Source: Bacteroidales bacterium
GTDB taxonomy: Bacteria > Bacteroidota > Bacteroidia > Bacteroidales > Muribaculaceae
NCBI GenBank assembly: GCA_900769345.1
Contig: CAAGGJ010000108.1
Span: forward strand, 1-40,380
Reading direction: 5' to 3'
Length of the DNA stretch: 40,380 nucleotides
Positions within the stretch are counted from its first letter, which is position 1. Each line of letters starts with the position of its first letter. The notes beneath the pieces were generated by a model. It was given only the letters and a program-made list of their open reading frames with translations, was not told the origin of the DNA and made no database searches. A program made the translations under genes and the position numbers. Of the stretch, positions 25,177-34,380 are shown in pieces.

Positions 25177-26400
25177 TTACAATTCACCGCGGCGAATGGC
25201 TTCCATGATATTGGCGGGCGGGCGTTGATTTTGCAATTCGCGTTTCATATAGTCCATATATGGCGCCACATGTTTAAAAAAACGGTAGTAGCCACGACAT
25301 AGATAGTTGAGCCCGGGTTCGCCGGTAGAGGTGCTGATGATGCGGTTTTTGGGACATTCACCATTGCAAGCAAAGAGAAACTCACATTCGCGGCACTGGC
25401 CGGGCAGCGAACTTTGTTTTTGTTCGCCAAATTGGCGCTGGCGCTCGCTGTACATCATCTCGGTGAGCGTGGAGGTGTAGATGTTGCCCAATCGGTACTC
25501 GGGAAACACAAAGTGGTCGCAGCTGTAGACATCGCCGTTATACTCCATCACGCCGGCATGACCACACTCCTTGGCAAGGCTGCACACACCGGGCTGCACG
25601 CCCACCCAGTTGGCAAGCGTAGAGTCGAATATCTGCACGAATATCTTGCCCACATCTTCCTTCACCCACTCGTCGAACAAGCCGCAGAGAAAATTGCCCC
25701 ACTGCTCGGCACTCACCGAGAAGTCGGCAAGGCGTCCGTCACTCTCGTCGGGTGCTGCCAGATGGCGTCCGTCGTCGTGCTTGAGTATGCGCTCCACTAT
25801 GGGCGCAAACTGCAAGTAGTGGCATCCCATATCCTTGAAAAAACGGTAAAATTCCACGGGATAATCGGCATTGTAGTCGTTGACCACCGCCATAGCGTTC
25901 CACTCCACTCCGTGTTTATTGAGCAGATTGATGCCATTCATCACCTTGCGCCACGACGGGCCTCCACTCTTGGTGCGGCGATACTCATCGTGAAACTCCT
26001 GCGGGCCATCGATAGAGATGCCCACAAGCCAGTGATTTTCGGCAAAAAATCGGCACCACTCATCGGTGAGCATCGTGCCGTTGGTCTGTATGCAGTTATC
26101 CACCACGCGGCCGCGAGCATACTGCCGCTGCAGTTCGATTACACGCTTATAGAACGAAAGCGGCCGCATGAGCGTCTCTCCGCCGTGCCAGCAAAAGAGC
26201 ACTTCGTTCATGGTCTGCGACGAGAGGTATTGCTCTATGAAGCGTTCGAGCAGTTCATCGGTCATTATGTGGCGCGAATTATCGGCATACATGTGCGCTT
26301 TCTCAAGATAATAGCAATAGTCGCAACGCAGGTTACAGAGTGCACCGGCAGGCTTTGCCATCACATAGAGCGGGCGCGAAAAGGGGTCGAATACGGGCAT
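25177..26400 (-). CDS. Anaerobic sulfatase-maturating enzyme (radical SAM/SPASM)
   Basis: Converts the active-site Cys or Ser of sulfatases to formylglycine, using SAM and iron-sulfur clusters. The radical-SAM motif is CNLRCDYC (Cys22, Cys26 and Cys29 from this start). CWHGGE is the conserved substrate-site segment. The SPASM-region cysteines appear in CSLAKECGHAG, CDHFVF and CRECEFLFACNGECPKNR. The start MPVFDPFSRPLYVM (26400) matches the family's usual opening; an ATG at 26451 would overlap the upstream small gene. No sulfatase gene is in the window, so it probably serves sulfatases encoded elsewhere, as is usual for mucin degraders. It follows the feo genes and also needs iron. Confidence 0.9.
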   Translation of the reverse strand: MPVFDPFSRPLYVMAKPAGALCNLRCDYCYYLEKAHMYADNSRHIMTDELLERFIEQYLSSQTMNEVLFCWHGGETLMRPLSFYKRVIELQRQYARGRVVDNCIQTNGTMLTDEWCRFFAENHWLVGISIDGPQEFHDEYRRTKSGGPSWRKVMNGINLLNKHGVEWNAMAVVNDYNADYPVEFYRFFKDMGCHYLQFAPIVERILKHDDGRHLAAPDESDGRLADFSVSAEQWGNFLCGLFDEWVKEDVGKIFVQIFDSTLANWVGVQPGVCSLAKECGHAGVMEYNGDVYSCDHFVFPEYRLGNIYTSTLTEMMYSERQRQFGEQKQSSLPGQCRECEFLFACNGECPKNRIISTSTGEPGLNYLCRGYYRFFKHVAPYMDYMKRELQNQRPPANIMEAIRRGEL

Positions 26401-26432
26401 ATCGTTATAGGGATATTGTAAACAAATGGTAT

Positions 26433-26621
26433 TTAATTCTTCTTGGGGCAATCCTTGTGGCTACGGTCGATGCCGCACTCGCGGCGTGAGGCATGGCATG
26501 AAGCAGCGCAGTCGCACCCTTGGCAACGGCATGCTCCGCCACCTCGGCGACGCAGTCGGTGCACCACCCACAATGCCAAAAGCGCCACTATAGCTATTAT
26601 TGCCACACTCGCCACATTCAT
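26433..26621 (-). CDS. FeoB-associated Cys-rich membrane protein
   Basis: 62 residues starting MNVASVAIIAIVALLALWVV, a single membrane helix, followed by Arg residues and a tail with eight cysteines (CRCQGCDCAASCHASRRECG...CPKK). Small proteins of this kind typically follow feoB in Firmicutes and Bacteroidetes; the tail may handle iron or Fe-S chemistry. The ATG at 26621 lies 2 bases after the FeoB stop, which decides this start over an ATG at 26696 inside feoB. Confidence 0.85.
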   Translation of the reverse strand: MNVASVAIIAIVALLALWVVHRLRRRGGGACRCQGCDCAASCHASRRECGIDRSHKDCPKKN

Positions 26622-26623
26622 AG

Positions 26624-28981
26624 TCACACACCTGCTATCATGTTCCACATCAGGTATGCCACCCAAGCACATATCCATGCTATCACGCACTGGCACACCA
26701 TAATCATAACAGCTGCGTGGGCATTAAGTTCACGGCGCACGCAGGTGATGGCTGCCACACACGGGGTGTAGAGTAAGCAGAACACCAGCAGTGCGAATGC
26801 TGTGCCTGTGGTAAGCACATCGGCAACGCTCGTTCCTGAGCCGAAGAGCACCGCAAGGGTCGACACCACACTTTCCTTAGCCATAAAGCCCGAGATGAGC
26901 GATGTGGTGATGCGCCAATCGCCAAATCCGAGCGGCTCGAAGATGGGCGAAATCACGCCTGCTATGGTGGCAAGAATGCTGTGGCTCGAGTCATCTACCA
27001 CATGCAATCCGAAATCGAATGTTTGCAGGAACCATATCACTATCGATGCCAGGAATATCACCGTAAAGGCGCGTTCGAGGAAGTCGCGGGCCTTGTCCCA
27101 CAAGAGGTGGAACACATTTCTATAGCCCGGCAGGCGATAGTTGGGCAGTTCCATTACGAATGGAGTGGCACTGCCCGAGAATTTCATTCGGCTCAGCATA
27201 AATGCGCAGCACAAGCCCACCACTATGCCCGTAAGATAGAGCGCCACCATCACTAAAGCGGCATTTTCGGGGAAGAAAATGGCGGTGAAGAACACATAGA
27301 TGGGCAGTTTAGCCGTGCAACTCATAAATGGGGTGAGAAGTATGGTGAGTTTGCGGTCGCGCTGCGAGGGCAAGGTGCGACTTGCCATAATGCTGGGCAC
27401 GCTGCAACCGAATCCTATGAGCAGCGGCACTATCGAGCGTCCCGAAAGGCCTATTTTTCGCAGCAGTTTATCCATCACGAAGGCTATACGCGCCATATAA
27501 CCGCTATCTTCGAGCATCGAGAGGAAGAAAAACAGCGTGATAATAATGGGTAGGAACGACACCACACTACCCACGCCGCCTATTACGCCATCGAGCACCA
27601 GCGACTGCACCGTAGGCGCTATATTCCACTGTGCAAATACCTCGGCGAGGCTCGTGCTGATGAAGTCGATGCCGGTTTCCATCCAGCCCTGCAAGGTGCC
27701 GCCTATCACATCGAATGTCATCCAGAAAGTGAGCGCCATGATAAGAATAAATGCCGGGATTGCGGTAAACTTGCCGGTGAGCACGCCGTCGATGCGGCGG
27801 CTGCGTATGTGCTCCTTGCTTTCGCGGGGTTTTACCACGGTTTTGTGGCAAAGTTGGCGAATAAATGAGTAACGCATGTCGGCAATCGCCGCTGCACAGT
27901 CGAGGTGGCTGTGTTCTTCGAGTTGCGACTTAATCTGATTGAGCGTATCCATCTCGCTCGCCGAGAGGTTAAGTTCTTGAATCAAGCGTTCGTCGCCCTC
28001 TATGAGTTTGCTTGCCGCAAATCGCTTGGAGATGCCATGCTCGGCGGCGTGATCCTCGATAAGGTGCATCATGGCATGTATGCTGCGATGCACGGCGGCA
28101 TTGGTGTCGTGGCTGCAGAAGTCGGTGCGTTTGGGTCGCTCTTGATAGCGCGCCACATGCACAGCGTGCTGCACAAGCTCCTGTATACCTGCGTGTTTGG
28201 CTGCCGAAATGGGCACTACTGGTATGCCCAGCAATTGCTCCATCAAGTTCACTCTTATGGCGCCATGATTGCTCTCAAGTTCGTCCATCATATTCAGGGC
28301 GAGCACTATGGGCACATCGAGCTCTATGAGCTGCATGGTGAGATAGAGATTGCGTTCTATGTTGGTGGCATCCACTATATTGATGATGCCGTCGGGCTTT
28401 TCGCGAAGAATAAATTCGCGCGACACCACTTCTTCGCTGGTGTAAGGCGACAGCGAATAGATGCCGGGGAGGTCGGTTATCTCGGTATTGGGATAGCCCT
28501 TGATGGCGCCGCTCTTGCGGTCGACGGTGACGCCGGGAAAATTGCCCACATGCTGATTGCTGCCGGTCAACTCGTTGAAAAGGGTGGTTTTACCACAATT
28601 CTGATTGCCTGCAAGAGCAAAGGTGATGATTTGATTCTTAGGCAAAGGATGCTCGTCCTCAGCATGGTGCGAGGGTCCCATTTCACCCAAACCGGGGTGC
28701 TCGGCGTGGTTTTCTATCACTTCTTCTGCCTCATACACCTCGTGGATATAGTTGTGGGCAAGCAGTTCCACTTCTATCAGTGCAGCGTCGGCAAGGCGTA
28801 GCGTCAATTCACAGTCGTTCACTCTCAGCTCCATCGGGTCGCCCATTGGGGCAAATTTCATCAGGCGCACCACTCCGCCGGGAATGATGCCCATGTCGAG
28901 AAAATGCTGTCGCAGCGAACCATTGCCGCCCACTTTCAGCACTCGAGCCGACTGACCTATTTCCAATTCTGATAATACCAT
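26624..28981 (-). CDS. feoB: Ferrous iron transporter, FeoA-FeoB fusion
   Basis: Inner-membrane Fe(II) uptake system. Residues 1 to about 75 are a FeoA SH3-like domain (LSELEIGQSARV...LRQHFLDMGIIPGG), joined by an acidic/His-rich linker to the FeoB G-protein: G1 GNQNCGKT (125-132), DLPG (170-173) and NMMD. Gate repeats and about eight membrane helices follow (LLIGFGCSVPSIMASRTL carries the conserved Cys). The 785-residue length suits the fused Bacteroidetes form. The start MVLSELEIG (28981) is chosen over an ATG 21 codons upstream because it begins the FeoA domain. A strong promoter lies at 29034-29064. Probably iron-regulated. Confidence 0.95.
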   Translation of the reverse strand: MVLSELEIGQSARVLKVGGNGSLRQHFLDMGIIPGGVVRLMKFAPMGDPMELRVNDCELTLRLADAALIEVELLAHNYIHEVYEAEEVIENHAEHPGLGEMGPSHHAEDEHPLPKNQIITFALAGNQNCGKTTLFNELTGSNQHVGNFPGVTVDRKSGAIKGYPNTEITDLPGIYSLSPYTSEEVVSREFILREKPDGIINIVDATNIERNLYLTMQLIELDVPIVLALNMMDELESNHGAIRVNLMEQLLGIPVVPISAAKHAGIQELVQHAVHVARYQERPKRTDFCSHDTNAAVHRSIHAMMHLIEDHAAEHGISKRFAASKLIEGDERLIQELNLSASEMDTLNQIKSQLEEHSHLDCAAAIADMRYSFIRQLCHKTVVKPRESKEHIRSRRIDGVLTGKFTAIPAFILIMALTFWMTFDVIGGTLQGWMETGIDFISTSLAEVFAQWNIAPTVQSLVLDGVIGGVGSVVSFLPIIITLFFFLSMLEDSGYMARIAFVMDKLLRKIGLSGRSIVPLLIGFGCSVPSIMASRTLPSQRDRKLTILLTPFMSCTAKLPIYVFFTAIFFPENAALVMVALYLTGIVVGLCCAFMLSRMKFSGSATPFVMELPNYRLPGYRNVFHLLWDKARDFLERAFTVIFLASIVIWFLQTFDFGLHVVDDSSHSILATIAGVISPIFEPLGFGDWRITTSLISGFMAKESVVSTLAVLFGSGTSVADVLTTGTAFALLVFCLLYTPCVAAITCVRRELNAHAAVMIMVCQCVIAWICAWVAYLMWNMIAGV

Positions 28982-29001
28982 AACCTTAAAAATATGATTT
29001 A

Positions 29002-29016
29002 CGATGCCTTGCATCG
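29002..29016. promoter_or_regulatory. Small perfect hairpin in the feoAB leader
   Basis: CGATGC (29002-29007) and GCATCG (29011-29016) are perfectly complementary around CTT, between the predicted transcription start (about 29027) and the ATG. It could be an RNA hairpin or a DNA operator; there is no match to a known Fur box that I can assert. Confidence 0.35.
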
Positions 29017-29033
29017 GTGATTTTTTGCAAATG

Positions 29034-29064
29034 CAAATATACATCTATTTCTTGTGCATCACAA
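29034..29064 (-). promoter_or_regulatory. Promoter of feoAB
   Basis: Minus strand: TTG (29062-29064), exactly 20 bases, then TATATTTG (29034-29041), the Bacteroidetes consensus. The leader before the ATG at 28981 is about 46 bases. Confidence 0.72.
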
Positions 29065-29115
29065 TACCTTAATGTTGCGATTTTTGCTCCGCCGTGGCAT
29101 GCCGATGTGCAGGCA

Positions 29116-29733
29116 TTATGCTGCGTCGTTATGCCCTATCACCCAGCGGTAGAAGTTGCATCCCACAAAGTTGCCTGTCACTATGCAGGCATAGAGCAGC
29201 AGCACTCGGGCAAGGTTTTCGATGAGGAAATCCACAGGCACGGTGAGGTAGTAGAACACATCGGCCACGCAGTGCGGAAAACCGCATATTATAAACAAAG
29301 GCACGCCGAAAAGCAGAGGCAGGAACTTACCTTCGCGAGCCCATTTCACCGCTGTAGTCATAATGAATCCGCACCCTATGGCAAGCACACCGCATTGCAC
29401 ATATCCGGCATTGAGGCGGGCTTGAAGTATGCCCTGCGCCGTTTCTTGCAGCGGCATGGGCGACATACGCGCCATAAGTGCCACCAGCAGGCATCCCACT
29501 ATGTTCATAGCCAAAATGGCACAAAGTGAGTCAAATTCGCCCTTGGCATAGAATCCGGCAGTGCCTGTAAAAAGCTTCAGACGGTAGTGCACCACGGCGA
29601 GGAGCCCGAAAGCAAATGTCACTGCTCCCACCACGCCACCCACGGCGAGGTAGCCAAATCCGGCTATGCCTATGCACACGCCTGCCATCAGTGCCGAACG
29701 CACAAGTGATAGTTTTTCGTTAGTTTTCATCAT
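29116..29733 (-). CDS. Formate/nitrite transporter (FNT) family channel
   Basis: A 205-residue membrane protein with about six hydrophobic segments. LKLFTGTAGF resembles the FNT slit motif LFTGN, and GFPHCVADVFYY matches GFxHxxANM with the central channel His. FNT members move formate, nitrite or related small anions. It is shorter than most FNTs (250-280 residues), so part of the loops or termini are reduced. The start MMKTNEK (29733) is chosen; the upstream in-frame ATG (29802) lies in a hairpin-rich intergenic stretch. The direction is shared with feoAB, 134 bases ahead of the FeoA start, and feoAB has its own promoter. Confidence 0.78.
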   Translation of the reverse strand: MMKTNEKLSLVRSALMAGVCIGIAGFGYLAVGGVVGAVTFAFGLLAVVHYRLKLFTGTAGFYAKGEFDSLCAILAMNIVGCLLVALMARMSPMPLQETAQGILQARLNAGYVQCGVLAIGCGFIMTTAVKWAREGKFLPLLFGVPLFIICGFPHCVADVFYYLTVPVDFLIENLARVLLLYACIVTGNFVGCNFYRWVIGHNDAA

Positions 29734-29822
29734 TATTTGTAAATGTGTTGAATAAAAATCGTGAAAGCGAGGACCGGTAGTCGGGAATCTGCGACTTGCC
29801 ACGCCTCGCTCTGTTATCGGGT

Positions 29823-29848
29823 TTTGCTAAATACTATCGTTTAGCAAA
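29823..29848. terminator. Perfect 9-bp hairpin after the small Trp-rich protein gene
   Basis: TTTGCTAAA (29823-29831) pairs with TTTAGCAAA (29840-29848), immediately past the stop of the gene at 29852. No long T-run follows on the minus strand, so the terminator role is tentative. A second inverted pair AGCGAGG/CCTCGCT (29766-29810) lies just beyond. Confidence 0.45.
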
Positions 29849-29851
29849 CTA

Positions 29852-30091
29852 TTAATAACTGTAGGATTTGCCTTCGCTCCACTCTTCGAGCAGATAGCCG
29901 TGCTTATCGGTGCAATGGTCGTGGAGCCACTGCTTGGTATCGAGTTCGATGCCGTTCCACCATTCGGTACATTCGGGATACACCACCACAGTGGGCGTGC
30001 CGTTACGCTTGGTAGCTGCTTTGCTCGCTATTCTTTCTTTCTGGCCGCGGGTGAGTCCGCACCACCAGTTGTTTAATTCTTGCTCTGTCAT
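29852..30091 (-). CDS. Small Trp-rich conserved-looking protein
   Basis: 79 residues, with six tryptophans (NNWWCGL, ECTEWWNGI, KQWLHDH, EEWSEG), no signal peptide and no membrane helix. I do not know a function. The composition and the tight spacing to the neighbouring gene (33 bases after the mltD stop) make it likely to be real. Confidence 0.65.
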   Translation of the reverse strand: MTEQELNNWWCGLTRGQKERIASKAATKRNGTPTVVVYPECTEWWNGIELDTKQWLHDHCTDKHGYLLEEWSEGKSYSY

Positions 30092-30124
30092 AATAGTATG
30101 TGGTTTATGATTTTATGTTATCCA

Positions 30125-32443
30125 TCATTTGGTGGGGATGGTGAGTCGCTGTCCCACGCTCAGGCGGTCGCTCTTCAGCCCCGACGCACGCTTAATGGCG
30201 CTGACGGTGGTGCCGTAGCGCGATGCTATAGCGCCGAGAGTGTCGCCGCTGCGCACCTTATAGGTGGTGGTGCTGCCGCTGCTCTTTTTATTAGATGAGC
30301 CGCTCTTGGCGCTACCGGTGAGTTTCAGTGTCTCACCCACCATTATCTCAGTGTCCTTCATATCGTTGGCTTGCATAATGGCATCGATGGTGGTGCCAAA
30401 GCGATCGGCTATCTTGCCCAGCGTGTCGCCCTTGCGCACCTTGTAGGTAGTGGGCTGTGCTTGACTCGGAGTTTCTGCCTTCTCGGCGTGTTTAGGCTCT
30501 GCGGTCGCTTCGGCAACGGCTTGATTTTTCTTGTCAAGCACCGGAATCATAATCAACTGGCCGCGTTGCACCACATCGTTTTCGATGTCGTTAAGCGCCT
30601 TGATATCGTCGATGGTCACGCCATAGTTACGGGCGATGCGCGCGAGTGTTTCGCCTCGCTTCACCACATGCTGCACTTGCTTAGGTGCATCACCATTATT
30701 GGCGGTGGCGGGTTTATGCACCTCCGAGGCGTGCACTGCGGGGCGCGAAGTAGTGGTAGCTGTGCTCTGAGTGCCTGCCGAAGCGTGCGGTGTGGGTCGG
30801 TAGCTCGGATCGGGGATAGTAAGCACCATTCCCACCTGTATATTATCGTCGCTGAGACGGTTAGCTGTCTTCAATTGGTCCACGGTAAGGCCGTTGGCTT
30901 TAGCTAATGTGTGCAATGTCTCTCCTGCCACCACAGTGTGCTTCACCACTATGCCGTCGTGCTTATTCGAAGCCGGCTGTGAGGTGGTTTTAGGTGCAGC
31001 AACTGCCACCGGCTCTTCCAAAACGCTCTCTGCCGACTCTTCCTGCTGCATTCCCTCTCCGTCTTGTGCCAAAAGTTCGTCAGACGGTACTTCATCGTTC
31101 TCAATAGGCACTTTCACGCGCTCGGTGGTGACTATTTTGAGCGACTTGCCGCGTTTTACACTCGAGCTACGCAGTCCGTTGTCCTTCTTGATGCTCGAAG
31201 TGGTCACGCCATAGGCGCTTGCTATCTTGGCAAGAGTCTCGCCGCGACGCACCTTGTGCCACTTGGTCACAGTGCGGGTTTCATACTTGAAGTCCACGCC
31301 TTCCACGCCGTTTATCTCGTCGTTGCGAGCCACTCCGGGTTCCACCGTTGCGCGTGGGAATGTGACACCGTTGGTGTAACCCTTGATGCTATCCTCACTC
31401 ATTATGAAACTTCCCACTTGATGCATGGGCAGACACAAATCGTAGGGATGATTGTTGCCGGGGATTACATCGCGACGAAATTGTGGATTGAGCACTCGAA
31501 GTTCGTCGATGGGTATGTTGAGCACGTCGCTTATTTGCTTGAATGCTATGCGGTCGGTCACGCGCACGCGGTCGGTAAGCAGTGGCTTCTTGGCAAGGCT
31601 CGGGCTGATATTGTGATTCTTAAAATAGGTCATCACATAGTTGGCTGCAATGAATGCGGGCACATAGCCGCGAGTTTCGCGTGGCAGATACTCATATATT
31701 TCCCAGAAGTCGCGCATCTCGCCTTCGGCGGCTCCTGCACGGCGCAACGCCTGATTCACCTTGCCGGGACCGCAGTTATATGCAGCTATGGCAAGCGACC
31801 AGTCGTGATAGATATTATATAGATTTTTGAGATATTCGGCTGCTTTTTCGCTCGAACGATATGGGTCGCGGCGCTCGTCGACGAGCGAATTTACTTCGAG
31901 TCCGAGGCCCTTGGCGGTGCTCACCATAAACTGCCACAATCCGGCAGCGCCCACGCGCGACACTGCATCGGGGTTGATGGCTGATTCTATCACGGGCAGA
32001 TATTTCAGCTCAAGCGGCAAGCCTTGTCGCTCAAGTGCGTCCTCAAAGATGGGCATATAATAAAGACTCATACCGAGCATCTCCTCCACGAGGGTGCGAC
32101 GGCGGTTGACATACATCTCTATATAGTTCTTCACCACAGAATTGAACGGCATCTCTATGGTGGTGGGCATGGCTTGGAGGCGCTTGATATACACTTCATC
32201 GCTCACTTGCACATTTTCGGTGTTGTCGACATAACTGTCGAGCACGGTATAGTTCTTCAGATACCAATTGTTCATCATTGCCTTGGTATCGGTCTCGAAA
32301 CTCTCGGGATAGACTATCGATTTGTCGCTAATCGTAGTCTTGATGGTGTTTACATCGGTTTTTTCCTTGGCAGTGGCGGTGACTGATGCCACGGCTATCG
32401 CCGACATTGCCAATACTCGTAATATCGTATTCATTCGTTTCAT
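30125..32443 (-). CDS. Membrane-bound lytic murein transglycosylase D-like with five LysM domains
   Basis: Cleaves peptidoglycan glycan strands in the periplasm. After a signal segment (MKRMNTILRVLAMSAIAVAS) comes an SLT domain with the catalytic-Glu region (PVIESAINPDAVSRVGAAGLWQFM) and AIAAYNCGPGKVNQ. The C-terminal half carries five LysM repeats (HKVRRGETL, HTVVAGETL, HVVKRGETL, YKVRKGDTL, YKVRSGDTL), separated by Pro/Ser/Thr/Ala-rich linkers. MltD enzymes usually have two or three LysM domains. The start at 32443 lies 8 bases past the DUF5683 stop. Last of parA-parB-DUF5683-mltD. Confidence 0.9.
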   Translation of the reverse strand: MKRMNTILRVLAMSAIAVASVTATAKEKTDVNTIKTTISDKSIVYPESFETDTKAMMNNWYLKNYTVLDSYVDNTENVQVSDEVYIKRLQAMPTTIEMPFNSVVKNYIEMYVNRRRTLVEEMLGMSLYYMPIFEDALERQGLPLELKYLPVIESAINPDAVSRVGAAGLWQFMVSTAKGLGLEVNSLVDERRDPYRSSEKAAEYLKNLYNIYHDWSLAIAAYNCGPGKVNQALRRAGAAEGEMRDFWEIYEYLPRETRGYVPAFIAANYVMTYFKNHNISPSLAKKPLLTDRVRVTDRIAFKQISDVLNIPIDELRVLNPQFRRDVIPGNNHPYDLCLPMHQVGSFIMSEDSIKGYTNGVTFPRATVEPGVARNDEINGVEGVDFKYETRTVTKWHKVRRGETLAKIASAYGVTTSSIKKDNGLRSSSVKRGKSLKIVTTERVKVPIENDEVPSDELLAQDGEGMQQEESAESVLEEPVAVAAPKTTSQPASNKHDGIVVKHTVVAGETLHTLAKANGLTVDQLKTANRLSDDNIQVGMVLTIPDPSYRPTPHASAGTQSTATTTSRPAVHASEVHKPATANNGDAPKQVQHVVKRGETLARIARNYGVTIDDIKALNDIENDVVQRGQLIMIPVLDKKNQAVAEATAEPKHAEKAETPSQAQPTTYKVRKGDTLGKIADRFGTTIDAIMQANDMKDTEIMVGETLKLTGSAKSGSSNKKSSGSTTTYKVRSGDTLGAIASRYGTTVSAIKRASGLKSDRLSVGQRLTIPTK

Positions 32444-32451
32444 ATTATTCC

Positions 32452-33357
32452 CTAAAAAGTAAATGCACACGCCACACCCACACTCGGCAGGTTACCCGTC
32501 TTGCCGGGGTCGATGATGGCTGGCTTGATTTTCATAGAAAGGTCGTCGCTGATATCGAATTTCGACATCGCTGCATCTACATAAGCATCGACCAAGCATA
32601 TCAAATAGACGCCGGCAATGCCTATAACACATAGGTCGCGATTGCGGCGAAAATAGTCTTTTTTCGATTTGAGCGTCTTTTTGAGGTACTCGGGGTCGAT
32701 GTCGCTCTCGCTCACTGTGGGTGGATAGAAGTCCATATAGCTCTTGGTGTTGGGGTCGTTGTCCATAATGTCGCTATACGCCTTGGTATAGTCCTTGAGC
32801 ATCTTGTTGTTCCACGATATGGCGTAACCCAAACCCACAAATCCGCCCACCACGATGGGCAGTTTCCAATAACGACGGTTATACACTTGCCCGAGTCCGG
32901 GACAGAGCATCGAGAGCCATAGCGCACGATTGGGGTCGATTTTCATCACTCGCTGCTTGCCATAATCGGCGAGTTCGGCTGAGTCGCGCATCTCTTGCTT
33001 GCGACGCTCGAGCAACTCGGCTTCCACCGCCATGCGCTGTATGCTGTCCATATCGGCTATATGCACGGTGTCGCCGCTCATATCCACCACGGCATTGCCG
33101 CCGGTAGCTTTCTGAGGCTCTTCGGCTGTGATACGGGTGCGCTTGCGGCGATTCACACGGTCGGTTTGGGGCTCACCTATACCTGTGGGTGGTGTCAGAA
33201 CACCGGCATTGCCACCTTGCTGCACCGCTGCGGCTCCTGTACCCTGCAACTCCAGTTTCACATCTTGTGCCGAGGCTTCACCAAAGTGCATAAAAGCACA
33301 GAGTAGCATTATTGCCACACTGCACACTATACGTCGCTGTTTCACTATGTCGGTCAC
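32452..33357 (-). CDS. DUF5683 domain protein
   Basis: A 301-residue protein with an N-terminal signal segment, a low-complexity middle, and a conserved DUF5683 core (ALWLSMLCPGLGQVYNRRYWKLPIVVGGFVGLGYAISWNN, then YMDFYPP and RNRDLCVIGIAGVYLICLVDAYVDA) with membrane-associated segments. Its function is unknown; it is regularly found between parB and a LysM transglycosylase gene in Bacteroidetes, suggesting a role in the cell envelope. Confidence 0.82.
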   Translation of the reverse strand: MTDIVKQRRIVCSVAIMLLCAFMHFGEASAQDVKLELQGTGAAAVQQGGNAGVLTPPTGIGEPQTDRVNRRKRTRITAEEPQKATGGNAVVDMSGDTVHIADMDSIQRMAVEAELLERRKQEMRDSAELADYGKQRVMKIDPNRALWLSMLCPGLGQVYNRRYWKLPIVVGGFVGLGYAISWNNKMLKDYTKAYSDIMDNDPNTKSYMDFYPPTVSESDIDPEYLKKTLKSKKDYFRRNRDLCVIGIAGVYLICLVDAYVDAAMSKFDISDDLSMKIKPAIIDPGKTGNLPSVGVACAFTF

Positions 33358-33433
33358 TATTGCCGTAGTAGTTTTTATATTTACATCAATATTTCGGCGA
33401 GGAAAGCACCCTTGGGCACCCTCCTCTCCGCGT

Positions 33434-34321
33434 TTATTCCACTTTTAGTTTGTCAAAGATACGAATTAAATTCTCAAGTTCGTCATCATTCTTAAATGAG
33501 AATGTTATTTTTCCTTTACCCGAGGCGTCGACCGAGAGCTTCACCGGTGTCTTGAACGAACTGTTGAGATGCTTCTTGAGAATATCGTAATCACGATTAG
33601 ATTTCTGTCGTTCAGGCACTTGCACATTGACCTCGCCGGCTGCTTCGCGTTCTTGAAGCTGTTTTGCCATGGCTTCGACCTGGCGAACCGATAAACCTTT
33701 TTTAATAATCTCGTTATATAATTTTAACTGGAGCGGAGCCTTGTCGAGCGACAAAAGTGCGCGGGCATGCCCCATATCCACCTTACGGTCGCGCAGACCT
33801 ATCTGCACCTCGGCGGGCAGTTTGAGCAGTCGCAGGAAGTTGGCTATAGTAGCGCGCTTCTTGCCTATGCGTTCGCTCAGACGTTCCTGCGTGAGCTTAT
33901 ATTGGTCGATGAGCTTGCGAAACGTGAGGGCTATCTCTATGGCATTGAGGTCCTCGCGCTGTATGTTCTCGATGAGCGCCATCTCGGTGATTTCGCTATC
34001 GTTAGCTGTGCGCACATAGGCAGGCACCGACTCGAGTCCCGCCAAGCGAGCGGCACGATAGCGGCGTTCGCCCGAAATAATCTGATAACTATCCACGCCC
34101 ACACTGCGCAGTGTGAGCGGCTGTATGATGCCGAGTTCGCGTATGCTCATTGCAAGCTCTTCGAGCGAATCGCCGTCGAAATTGGTTCGCGGCTGCTCGG
34201 GATTGGGCGAAATCTGCGATATTGGTATCTCGTTGATTGCCGACGAACCGCTTGTCTGCACCTCGCCCATAGAGATAAGCGAATCGAGACCGCGGCCCAA
34301 GGCATTTCGTTTTAGCGACAT
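33434..34321 (-). CDS. parB: Chromosome partitioning protein ParB
   Basis: A 295-residue ParB/Spo0J CTPase-type clamp that binds parS and spreads. It has the N-terminal NPEQPRTNF segment, the ISGERRYRAARLAGL arginine-rich motif, ENIQREDLNAIE, then the helix-turn-helix (LTQERLSERIGKKRATIANFLRLLKLP) and a C-terminal dimerisation domain (NDDELENLIRIFDKLKVE). It lies 59 bases after parA. A parS-like site lies upstream of parA. Confidence 0.96.
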   Translation of the reverse strand: MSLKRNALGRGLDSLISMGEVQTSGSSAINEIPISQISPNPEQPRTNFDGDSLEELAMSIRELGIIQPLTLRSVGVDSYQIISGERRYRAARLAGLESVPAYVRTANDSEITEMALIENIQREDLNAIEIALTFRKLIDQYKLTQERLSERIGKKRATIANFLRLLKLPAEVQIGLRDRKVDMGHARALLSLDKAPLQLKLYNEIIKKGLSVRQVEAMAKQLQEREAAGEVNVQVPERQKSNRDYDILKKHLNSSFKTPVKLSVDASGKGKITFSFKNDDELENLIRIFDKLKVE

Positions 34322-34380
34322 ATATTTTACTATGTTTTAAGCATTTATATTATTCTTTCCTTGTCTCATCAGCCCGTACA

